This document shows positions 30,298-39,989 of a stretch of 64,000 nucleotides of DNA, piece by piece (positions within the stretch are counted from its first letter, which is position 1; each line of letters begins with the position of its first letter). The notes below the pieces were generated by a model, which saw only the letters and a program-made list of their open reading frames with translations, made no database searches and had not been told where the DNA came from. The DNA comes from Eutreptiella sp. 'Long Island Sound 2002' (Eukaryota > Euglenozoa > Euglenophyceae > Eutreptiales > Eutreptiaceae): positions 17,507,420 through 17,571,419 of the forward strand of contig OZ038387.1 in the NCBI GenBank assembly GCA_964036045.1. Direction: 5' to 3'. The translations under genes were made by a program, and so were the position numbers.

Positions 30298-32745
30298 AAA
30301 CAATATTAAAGAGGGAGACCCGCATGGGTCCACAGCCCCCGTGGTCGCCTGAGGCGCCACCAAAATCAGTGCAGCGCACATTGCGTGCGCCACCCTGTCT
30401 GGCGCCCATCGGGGTCGCAGCTGGGGCCTCGCCTCGGCCAGAACCTCTGGTCGGGTGGGGTTACGTGACCTCCGTCCCTGCGCGTCCATGCCTGGCCGTG
30501 TCATGTTGCTCCACTTGCGCCCGCTTCGCGGGGGGGGGGGGGGTCGGGGTGCCCCCGTCCTCTCTTGAAGGCCTGGCCTCGGCTTACCGACGCCTACTGG
30601 CGACGCTTGGGCCACTTAGCTGAGCCCCCCCCCCCCCTCCTGGGGTGCGCAGCCCTGCCGCCCTCGCTCTGCCCGGCGCCCCAGGCGATATCGGTAGGGG
30701 GGGGTGTCTTGTATGTCGCCTGGCGCAGCAATGCCGCACCCCCCTGCCCACTGCCGCGCACTTTGAGCACTGTCTGTGATTGTGCCCATCGCAAAGGCAC
30801 AGCCGCGGAAGTCGCGGTCGAGTTTCCGGGCGCCTAGCCACGGCGCACCGTTGTGGTGGTGTGAAAAGCACGGCCCCTCCCCTTGGCGCAGATGTCGCCG
30901 CATCTCCGCTTGGCTCCTCCACTCTGTACTGTACGCCTCTGCGTGCCCCTTCCGGTAGAACTGGTCCTGCATAGAAGTCGCTGGCGTACGCCCTGGCTGC
31001 TTTCTTCGCTTCCCGCGGCCGCGTGTTATCGTTCTACCCGTTGGCCGACTGCCCCTGGGCGCGTCTCCGTTTCTGGCGCTGCTTTGCCACTCGTGACTGC
31101 TGCTGCTGCGCCCACCGTTCGGCATTGTACTACTGCAGGCGCTTCACATGGTGCCATACTGCCATGGGTCTCGTGAAAAGGAGGCGTCCCTTCACTCCTA
31201 CCACCGGGCCTGCCCCAGCGGCACCAAAGAGCGGCAGTGGTTGGTAATCCGGGCAGGCAAGATGGACTCCCTCCCTGCCGCTTTGCCCATCAAGGTTACT
31301 GCCAGGCGCACCTTGCCCTTCTCTTGTAATGACAGCTCCGCGCCTGCAAATCTGGACTGCGGGGTGGGCGGCAGGGCCCTGCCCGCGTGCGCCTCGAAGT
31401 CCAGGGCTAGTTCCATGAAAGAGACATGCCCATGCCCCTGCGGCAGGGTGTCATCCGCGGGGAGCCATTCCAGGTCTTGTAGCCGGTCGACCATCGCCGG
31501 TAGGAAGTCATTACCCCATTTCCAATCTCTGGACAACGCCCCCACGGCCGGCAGGGAGGTCACTTGAGCCCTGCGTCTAGGGGGCTACAGCTAGTACCAG
31601 GGATACTCCTCCCGCGGCACCTTGCGCGACTGAATCGGAAAGAGGAGGTTATGTTCCTCCTCCCGCTGCATTCGAGCCCGCAGCACCGTTCTGAACATGC
31701 CGTGTAGTTTGTGGACGAATTGCTCCAGCGGGTTGTTGCCTTCCTCCGCCCACTGATGTCCCGCCAGGGCGAGCTCATCCCTCTGTCGCCCCGACTCCAA
31801 GTCCTCGTCTTCCGAGTCCGGTATTTGGTGTCGCGATATTCTGTCCAGCTCCCTGCACCTCTTCTTCCACCCTAGGCCCTGCGCCAGTCCACTGCGGGCG
31901 ACCACGGATTCAGGCAGCAACCAACACAGGCGCAGACACAGCGGCCATTCGGACAGCGGCCCCAGTGCGAGAGCCCGTGCCAGGAGCATGATTTCCGGCA
32001 GGAGGGGGTCCCAAACTGTCTTCCACGCTGTGCACCTCCACAACAGGTGGTCTTCATCTTCCCGCACTTCTCGGGGGCAGTATGGGCAGTTGCCGTCTGG
32101 GCGTAGCCCTCGTCGATGGGCCCTATCGGCTGTCTAGATGGCCCCTGCCATCTCTCCTCTGAGCAGGGACTTGTCCAATTCCGTGTCGCAGGCGGCGATG
32201 TCGCTCAGTGTCAGCGTCCGATCCAGCCGGGCTCCCATGTCCCCGAAGGTGCGTGGCCGCCGTTTCTCCAACGCCGTCAGTTGGCTCTCTCGGAGGGCCT
32301 CGCGAAAGAGGTGCTCCACATATTCTTTGGGCGCGTGCACCAGATGTACCACCGTTGCGCTGTGCGGCAGCGACCACTGCCACCACCCTCGCATGCTGCG
32401 CCACCCTCGCATGCTGCGCCACCCTAGCCGTCTGAACTCCTGCAGTGCTCGTCCGAGCGGGCCTGTTGGCTTCGGGGACTGCGTGCCCTCCCATATGGCC
32501 TAAGCCACCGTTTGCGCTGTTCCTGGGTTGCGTGCCAGGTGGGCCAGCCAGCACATCCTCCTATAGGGTATCACCACCAACGGTGCGAACCTGTGTCCTG
32601 GCAATAGCAGCACGAATACCATTTCTTTCGCCCTACAGGGCCTGCTCGGTCCCCAGATGGCTCCCATGATGGCCGACTCTAGACTGCTCACGTGTGTGTC
32701 TCTGTGACGCCCAACCATTTCAACAAAATCCAAAGCATTCGCTGT
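30298..32745 (-). pseudogene. non-LTR retrotransposon (LINE) 3' fragment, copy 1
   Basis: A minus-strand frame runs with interruptions from about 32745. It begins with a post-RT segment (IMGAIWGPSRPCRAKEMVF, then YRRMCWLAHLARNPGT) and continues into RESQLTALEKRRPRTFGDMG. Then comes a zinc-knuckle-like CPYCPREVREDEDHLLWRC (about 32085-32030), the CX2C...HX4C motif that ends many LINE polymerases. A conserved tail includes FMELALDFEAHAGRALPPTP and DFYAGPVLPEG. Breaks: six in-frame stops, all TAG (32502, 32136, 31593, 31587, 31132, 31036), and one 1-base frameshift near 31210. Its 3' end TTTAATATTGTT abuts (AC)n. It is truncated at the 5' end. It lies in the same orientation as the second copy upstream of it, which shares the last ~1.2 kb. 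Confidence 0.8.
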
Positions 32746-32852
32746 TGTACATCACCTCTCTACAGCAATGTTCGCACTGCGGCAATGCTTGGATCTCCGC
32801 CCCATGCGGCCTTTCCTCCCTCTTAGCACTGTGTGTGTGGGGGGGGGGGGGA

Positions 32853-34121
32853 GAACAATATTAAAGAGGGAGATCCGCATGGGTCCAAGTCCGTGGTCGC
32901 CTGGGGCGCCATCAAAAATCACGCCGGCGCACAGTGCAAACTGCCTGCTGACCTGTCTGACGCCCACTGGGGGCATAGCTGAGGGCCTCGCCTAGGCCGG
33001 AACCTTTGGAGGGCTGGGGTTTAGGTGTCCTCCGTGCCGGCACGTCGGTGCTTGGCTGTGTCATACAGGCTCACACACGCCCGCTTCGCGGGGAGGGGGG
33101 GGGTCTGAAAGCACTATGCTGCGCTTGAAGGCCCGCATCTCACCTGCCACTGGCGGCCGCGGCCGCTTGGGCCGTTTAGCTAAGCCCCCCCCCCCCCCAA
33201 GGGTGCGCAATCCCAGTGGTTGTATCCTGCCCGAACGCCCAGGCGAGGTTGTGGGGAGGAGGGGGGGTGGCCCCGCGTGGCGCCCAGCTCAGCAATGTTG
33301 CACCCCCCTGCCAATAGCTGCACAGGTGGAACATTGTCTGTGTTGGTGTGCAACGCATAAGCATAGCCGCGGAGCCGCGGAAGCCGCGACCGAGTCTCGT
33401 GGCGCCTTGCCTTGGCGCACCGTTGTGGTGGTGTGAAGAGTACGGCCTGGTATGTGCACCGTTGCATCGTCCCTTTGCTCCTGCTTCGGTACTTCGGTAC
33501 TGTGATCCTCTACGGGTCCCTCCGGCAAGACGGGGCCCGCATAGAAGTCGCTGGCGTAGGCCCTTGCCGCTCTTTTTGCCCCTCCTTTGCCAAGGCACCG
33601 CTCCCGCTGTTGCGGTTCCCCGCCCTGTGCGTTGGACGTCTGTCCCTAGGCGCGCCTCCGCTTCTGGCGCTGCCGCGCCACCCTAGATTGTTGCCACTGC
33701 GCCCATCGCTCGGAATTGTACTTCTGTAGAGGCTTCAAGTGATGCCACACCGCCATAAGCCGAGTGAAGAGGGGGCGTCCCTTCACCCCCACAACCGTGC
33801 CCGCCCCCAGCGGCACCAGCGATCGGCAGTGTGTGTGGTTATCGCCGCCGGCAGGATGGACTCCTTCCCCGCTGCTCTTCCCAATAAAGTGACCGCCAGC
33901 CGAACCACTCGGCCTTTTTCCTGCAGAGACATATCGGTGCCCACAAATCTAGATTGTGGGGTGGGCGGCAAGGGCCGACCTGCATGTGACTCGAAGTCTA
34001 GGGCGAGTTCCACAAATGATACTTGCCTGTGCCCCTGCGGCAGGGCGAGACCCAACGCATACCATTCATCTACAGAGACGATACAAACTTGCACCTCACC
34101 AACATGTAACGTGCAGTTCAC
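32853..34121 (-). pseudogene. non-LTR retrotransposon (LINE) 3' fragment, copy 2
   Basis: Homologous to 30298-31560 of copy 1: FVELALDFESHAGRPLPPTP, MSLQEKGRVVRLAVTLLG, MAVWHHLKPLQKYNSERW and DFYAGPVLPEG align throughout, as does the 3' end TTTAATATTGTT followed by a C run and CACACACA. Homology stops near 34070, giving the strong 5' truncation typical of LINE insertions. Breaks: TAG at 33648-33646 (copy 1 has CAG), TGA at 33291-33289 (copy 1 has TGC) and a 2-base insertion near 33835. Confidence 0.75.
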
Positions 34122-34654
34122 ACTTACAGTCAGAGGAGGGGGGGCATGAGCAAGCTTTCATGTCCCCCCTTGCTGGTCCTCAAGACCGCCAACCAGCCAC
34201 CCATGGAAAGAGGGAGTAGGGTATTTCGGCACACAGTTTCCCCGGTTCCACCCCGCAGCAAACTAGCAGACCCAGTTAAAGGCGGAAACGCTGCAACGAA
34301 CAAACATACAAGCTGCAGACTAGCGTCATATTGTGGCATTCTCGAAGTAGGCCGCCTGCGGGGTTAGGTTTTGGCCACCTACTGCAGCGGCTGTGCAGCC
34401 GGCTGCTGCCCTGAAGACGCCAGTTCGAACCCCCAAGGGGGAATACGAGGAGGAGATGCGGCTCCCGTCGGCCGGCGGTGCCGGTGGCGGGGCGCACTGC
34501 TACAGGTATGCTGGTGCCCGGCGCTTTGTCTATTTTTGTAGAGGAAAAATATGACGAGGATGAGACACGCCACCCATCCACCGGCGGTGCTGGTGGTGGC
34601 GCGGGATGTTGTGGGGGTGGTGGCGGGGGCGCTGCCAAAAGCTCCTGGACGGGG

Positions 34655-34725
34655 GGGGGGGGGGTCGAACCCCCGACGCCGACAATTGCCAGTCCATGGC
34701 GCATACCACTATACCATCCATGCCT
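34655..34725 (-). other. tRNA-like sequence, degenerate
   Basis: The minus strand has an A-box-like TGGTATAGTGGTATGCGCC and a T-arm GGGGGTTCGACCCCC at roughly tRNA spacing. The anticodon stem does not pair well, and the 3' acceptor is replaced by an expanded C run, so this is a tRNA relic or the head of a tRNA-derived SINE. Confidence 0.4.
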
Positions 34726-34814
34726 CTTAGGCCATAAAGTGTAAAAATGGCTCAAAGCTGACAAGGGTCTTCAACCCAGGGCAGAGTGTGACTATCGCCA
34801 GTAGCGAGGGTAGG

Positions 34815-35216
34815 CTAAGAGGCGAACACCACTGGGCGCTGACCCTGGCGGGCAAGCTGGTCCTGAAGATAGCGCGCCCTATCAGGGTGACGCCGCCGCC
34901 CCTGATTCGCCAGCGAATCTGCTCGTTCATTACCAACTATACCGACAAGACTGTATACATGCTTCCATAGTGTCTCTGCCGAACGGGCCTGCAGCACCGC
35001 TTTGAGGGACTCCCACAGGTCCTAGTTGGTGACCTAGCAGCCCTGTAGCGCCCAGCGGTGCATGTACATGGTCACACCATCATAAACATACTGACTGTTG
35101 GTACTGATACACAATGGCTGCGACAATGGGACTGCTCGCAGGGCCTCAAGGCATGCACTCTGTGTGTGTGTGTGTGAAGCTAAAAGAAAATGGGTGGCGA
35201 GTTGCGGATGTACCAT
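34815..35216 (-). pseudogene. retroelement RNase H domain remnant
   Basis: The minus frame contains EALRAVPLSQPLCISTNSQY, then VYDGVTMYMHRWALQG, two TAG codons (35036-35034 and 35024-35022), DLWESLKAVLQ and HVYSLVGIVGNERADSLANQ. This is the RNase H order: helix, the DSQ motif (here NSQ, so the catalytic Asp is changed), DLW helix, and a GNxxAD motif near the end. It ends at 34815. It probably belongs to a LINE or a related retroelement, in the same orientation as the two LINE copies downstream. Confidence 0.65.
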
Positions 35217-35269
35217 GAACTACAATGCCACAGGCGCATAGACTGGGGAAACACCCGCATCCTCCTGGC

Positions 35270-35330
35270 AAAGCTATCGAACCCACAGCCTGTGACCCAA
35301 TGGCCATGTGCCATACCACTAAATGAACTT
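35270..35330 (-). other. tRNA-like sequence, degenerate
   Basis: The minus strand has TTTAGTGGTATGGCACATGG followed about 30 nt later by GTGGGTTCGATAGC, an A-box/B-box pair at tRNA-like spacing. No full cloverleaf is apparent. The A-box-like TAGTGGTAT is shared with the tRNA-like pieces at 34.7 kb and in the LTRs. Confidence 0.35.
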
Positions 35331-35503
35331 AGTAGTTGTACGGATTATAACCTCACCCAACCATGCTGCAAATACCCACAGCTCAGGAGGTCGTGACACC
35401 TGTCAAAAACGCCATGCAATGCGCTCAATAGGGAGCATAGCCGGCCTGGTCAGCCGCCATACCCCCTGTCTCCCCACAAACTCCGGCGCTTTGCACACTC
35501 AGA

Positions 35504-36028
35504 CTACAGTAGCCGACCCCCCTCCGACACCACCAAGTACCATGGTCTCAGGTGACTGGAGTGTGAATAGGTGGGCGCGCTGCCCCCACTGCCCCATCCT
35601 GACATTGACGCCGACACCGATCCATCCCCGATGCCTGGTTTCACACCCACCGACTCTGTAAGGCCCAGGCTTTCCCAGATGTCCCCGACCACTATATAGT
35701 TTTCCTCTTCCTCCACTTGCACGTCATCCGGCCACGCATTCGGGTCTGTTTCCATGCTCGAGCTGGTTGCCTGCACCTCCTCACCTCCTGGTCCTGGCTC
35801 TGCCACGTGCCGAGCCAGAATCCCCCGTTGGCCCTGTTGCCATGCCCGACTGGGGCAAAGCCCCTTCAGGGCCAAGCCATTTGTTTGTGTGATCACCCTA
35901 TCATGAACCTGCACAACCAGTAGGTCTAGGCCTGGGTGCTGAACTAATTCAACCACTTCCTTCCAAAGGGACACATGCAACAATGGGCCAGAGGACGCCC
36001 TCCATCTCTGCTGCTGCCATGTAAGCAT
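35504..36028 (-). pseudogene. retroelement-like ORF remnant
   Basis: A 174-codon minus frame containing SLWKEVVELVQHPGLDLLVV, an acidic segment (VQVEEEENYIVVGDIWESLG) and a Ser/Gly-rich end. It stops at TAG (35506-35504), after which the frame stays open for about 17 codons. The LWKEV...HPGLDL block resembles the last helix of a retroelement RNase H. It lies in the same orientation and just upstream of a clear RNase H remnant, so retroelement origin is likely but unproven. Confidence 0.35.
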
Positions 36029-38089
36029 TTTCTGCCCTACACCAAAAACAATTTACTCAGGGTAAATGAAAATGTTAATGAAAAACTTGATAAAAAAAAC
36101 TGAATTGCCACCCTCCCCCTCTCCCACGATTGTAGCGTCCTGACAGCCGCAAAATGCTCAACCGCATGCTGCATTTGGCCGCGTGTTGTGGGCACATGTA
36201 CTGACAAGAGAGGGGGGTACACAAACTTTTTTAGCGCCATACCCACCCACCTACGTCGGCTGTGGGTCACTTGGAGGATGGGTGGGTCGACCCATCTTCT
36301 GTGGGCCCCTGTTGGCACCATCCCCTTGCTCTCCCCCAGAAGCGCCTCGACTGTTCTCCCCCAGTGGGTGCATTGCACTTAGGGTCAACAGTGTGCCATT
36401 AACCCCCTGGACAAGGGCCCCAGGCGCTCCCCTCTGAATGGAAGATTGGCATGGTGGCCCCGTGAACCACGGGGGAGGGGGGGGCTGTTCCATACAGGCT
36501 ACCGCATAGCACAACCGATGTCCCATTCCATATTTTTCGTGTGAGCTGCCTGTTGATTGAGGTCAGTTGTGGGGATTGGGGGTTGACTTTGCAACGAGCA
36601 AACCTACTTCAAACTTGCAATCAGATCCTATCTGACCATAAAATTCAGATTCGTGGGGGGGGGGGGGGGGGGGCAGCTGTAAAAAGAACAGCAGCCTTGG
36701 TCCTAGGGATTCTGAAATGTATTACTTTGGCATTGATTTGCTGGCACTTTTAGCTAAGCTAATTCCACCCAAATCAATTGTGCACAAGGTGTACAGGTGT
36801 ACAGGTGTGCAAGGGGAAGGAACCATGGGGGATGTATCGTGCCGCTCCATTCCATATGGGCATCCTGAAACCCAGTTTGCATAGTTCACCAATGCATCAG
36901 TATCTCTGCCTCCCTCAAAAAAAAAAGTAGAGTGAGGCACAGGCACAGCAAGAGGGCAATGAGCAAGCAAGAAGACATGTACACAGAGATATGCAAGCAC
37001 AGCAGATGAGATACTGTTCGGGGGGGTTCCCTAAAAGGTAAACCTATAAGCACCAATAGACTTGTCGCATACCATACCATATTTTTGCAAGGGTGTTGTT
37101 TCTGAAGTGTGTGAAACCAGGCTCCAATCCTGCATACTATGTATCATACAGGTGTGCATTGCCATGTACCGTGCACTCTTCTTGGCAAGCATTTTGCTCC
37201 ATTTTCCCACCGTTGGTTTGCGCTTACCTTCGTTGTGTGACGTGGGATGGGCTAGGCACAAGCATTAAACCGACAAATCCTCACCATTTCAGGATATTTT
37301 TGGGTGTTTTGTATGAAGCATGAGCCGGCATGCAAAAAATGCCAAGGGGTAGCAGTACCTGTTGGTAGAGGGACAGCTGTCCTAGCAAGAGCACGCAGCA
37401 GCAGCTGAGACGAACATGTGTCTTCGATCTGAGGACATTGCACCCTCAGCAGCTAAGTTTCTATTTTTGCATAGATCAAGCACCATGGATGTGAAGTGTA
37501 TGCCTGTTGGGTTTGGTATGGGTTTGTGTCTGCAATGCCACGGTGTTGCGGAGCACAAGGATCTTTAACCTCCTACTTATTTTTGAGTCTTGCGCAAGAT
37601 TTTGAAAAGGGCCACCCCCTTTTGCTTGCACCATGCTTGTTTGGTTTTGCCTACCCAATGTAATTTTTCTATAGTCCCAACGTGCATTCAAAAGCCAAAA
37701 AAAAAAGCAAACAAACATGGATGAGACATCTCACACCTTTTCAAAGGAATTTGGTCATCATCTGGCATATTGTACGACAGGGTGTTTTGCAAACAACATA
37801 AAAATACCATCCATATTCTTTCCACCCATAAACACCTTTGGTTTATCATTTTATATTTTTCTTTTGGGTCTTTTATCCCTTTTGCAAACAGATCAGCATG
37901 CAAGCATGTGTGGGTTTGATTGCCTTCAACAGTTGTTCTAAATCCCAAACACTAATCTTGATTTGCTCACTTGCCCTAACTGTAAAACTGTCCTTATTTG
38001 TGCGACACTAACCTTTTATCCCATATCTCCAGTCCCCATCTAATCCCTCTACAAAATTGCAAATGTTGTTATTATGATGAGATATGTTG
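36029..38089. other. intergenic, nothing recognised
   Basis: Contains a G run (36654-36673) and otherwise mixed, partly AT-rich sequence. I see no gene, RNA or repeat boundary that I can support. Confidence 0.4.
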
Positions 38090-38778
38090 TATCATGGCGG
38101 TAGTAGTAGTACCCCAAAATAATAAGGATGCTAGATGGGCCCTCAAGGCTTGGTGTGTTTTTTTTCTGACGAAGCTGCAATGGTTCTGCAATAGTTCTGC
38201 GGCAGTACGAGTCAAACTCGGGATCTAAGTACACTCTCAAAACATACCATAGCTTCTTCCACTGTCAAGGACAGGGGTCAAGGTTGACAAAGAAGGAGCA
38301 ACTTATATTCCTACCTTGTGTATACCTGCAGAGCGACCCGGGCTCGCCACAACTCTGTTTGGCCCTCGTTTTCTCACCTACGACAAGTTTTCTTTGCTAC
38401 GGGGATGTGCATGGGTGAGTCGGGTGACGCTCTATCATGGTGGTAGTAGTAGTGCCCCAAAATAATAAGGATGCTAGATGGGCCCTCAAGGCTTGGTGTG
38501 TTTTTTTTTTCTGACGGAGCTGCAATGGTTCTGCAATAGTTCTGCGGCAGTACGAGTCAAACTCGGGAACTAAGTACACTCTCAGAACATACCATAGCTT
38601 CTTCCACTGTCAAGGACACCGGTCAAGGTTGACAAAGAAGGAGCAACTTATATTCCTACCTTGTGTATACCTGCAGAGCGACCCGGGGTTGCCACAACTC
38701 TGTTTGGCCCTCGTTTTCTCACCTACGACAAGTTTTCTTTGCTACGGGGATGTGCATGGGTGAGTCGGGTGATGCTCT
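38090..38778 (+). repeat. 343-bp tandem duplication
   Basis: Two head-to-tail units, 38090-38432 and 38433-38778, each start TATCATGG(C/T)GGTAGTAGTAGT and end GGGTGAGTCGGGTGA(C/T)GCTCT. They differ at only about a dozen positions by eye. A third, partial copy of the unit's early part (AATAAGGATGCTAGATGGGC and CCTCAAGGC) lies at about 39295-39345, beyond the adjacent ORF. Confidence 0.85.
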
Positions 38779-39278
38779 GATTCGCCCTTTTATCCTCCTA
38801 GTGGCACATGTCCGTTTGGCCTGTGGCGGTGAGCAGGCTGTGTTGTGTGGTGCTTCCTCGCGCCGTTGCAAGCCCTTTTGGATAAGTGCGTGTTGTAGAC
38901 CCAGGATATGATATGATAGGTCCACCTCATGTAGCCGAACCTGGTATGTCTTTTCCATATAATGCAGCCACTTACCCACCCTCCTATACCGAATACCGTC
39001 ATAGTGCCGGTCTCTAACAACACTTTGGCACCCATTGTTGTCCTGTGCCTCCTCCATCATTCCAGTGGTTTGGTACTTAATCCTGGGTGCAAACAATCTC
39101 TCCATCACTTTTGATGCCCGATAGTATCCTAGGTGAACTCAAGGTATTTTAGCGCCTTCACCTTGGGATGGTATGAATCTTGGCGTTGTAGAATCTTGTG
39201 ATACTCCTTGTCATCTTCCCGTGTCGCCGTGGTAGGTGCCTTGACTTTTGCACGCTTTTGCCTCCGAGGTTTAAACAT
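38719..39278 (-). pseudogene. frameshifted ORF between copies of the 343-bp repeat
   Basis: A minus ATG at 39278 opens a basic frame (MFKPRRQKRAKVKAPTTATR) to a TAG at 39131-39129. An overlapping frame continues LGYYRASKVMERLFAPRIKY for ~130 more codons to 38719, running into the second repeat unit. The two frames join sensibly around LKYLE, suggesting one protein of ~180 residues broken by a single-base shift. I recognise no domain. The position between copies of one repeat suggests the ORF belongs to a small mobile element. Confidence 0.4.
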
Positions 39279-39280
39279 TA

Positions 39281-39685
39281 TTTGTTATAATAATAAGGAT
39301 AATTGAATAATAAGGATGCTAGATGGGCCCTCAAGGCCTAGTGCGTTTTACTTACCCTTGGTGGAAGCCTCTACCCTCTATCTCTCCTCACCTCTCTTAC
39401 CCACACACTAACACTTTTAGCCTAAGCCAAAAAGATAGGCGACTCTTGTTGTGGAAATGGGCGCTTATGACCATGTTTTCCAGCATCACCCCCTTTGCAA
39501 CCTTAGACCCAAATGGAAGGTTACTCAAGACCGTACGGGGCATTTCGAGACCAAGATCTGAATGGAAACGGCTTTAGCTCATGATGCAATTGGTCGATTG
39601 ATGTAGAAGCCATGGCTGTCACTTGCGGCATAGGCGCATTTGGCACGGAGGCTTCACATATGGTACTCTTCTAACCATTCTTGGT
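39281..39685. other. partial repeat copy and unremarkable DNA
   Basis: About 39295-39345 is the partial third copy of the 343-bp repeat. The rest shows no gene. Confidence 0.45.
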
Positions 39686-39689
39686 CTTC

Positions 39690-39960
39690 TCGCGAAGCAG
39701 ATAAAACAAACATTGCATGGCATGGAAGTATAGCTCACGTTGCACTCCTCTTGCCTTCCTTGGTGTTCACCATGGGAGGCCAAATGGCTGCAGTGTTGGC
39801 ATTGCTCTTCATAGAAGTAGGGGCAGCCATGGGGAACATCTTGTGCTCCTTGCTCGCCTTCTCCTAGTAGACAAGATAGACATTGCATGGCATGGAAGTA
39901 TGCCTCACGCTGCACTCCTCTTGCCTTCCTCGGTGTTCACCAACAGAGGCCAAATTCCAA
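39690..39960 (+). repeat. 170-bp tandem pair
   Basis: ACATTGCATGGCATGGAAGT, then CTCACG-TGCACTCCTCTTGCC and TGGTGTTCACCA, occurs at 39710-39790 and again 170 bp later (39880-39960). A fragment of the intervening sequence (CTTGTGCTCCTTGCTCGCCTT) recurs near 40961. Confidence 0.7.
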
Positions 39961-39989
39961 AAGTGCTCTTCGATGGTAGGGCCCTCACG

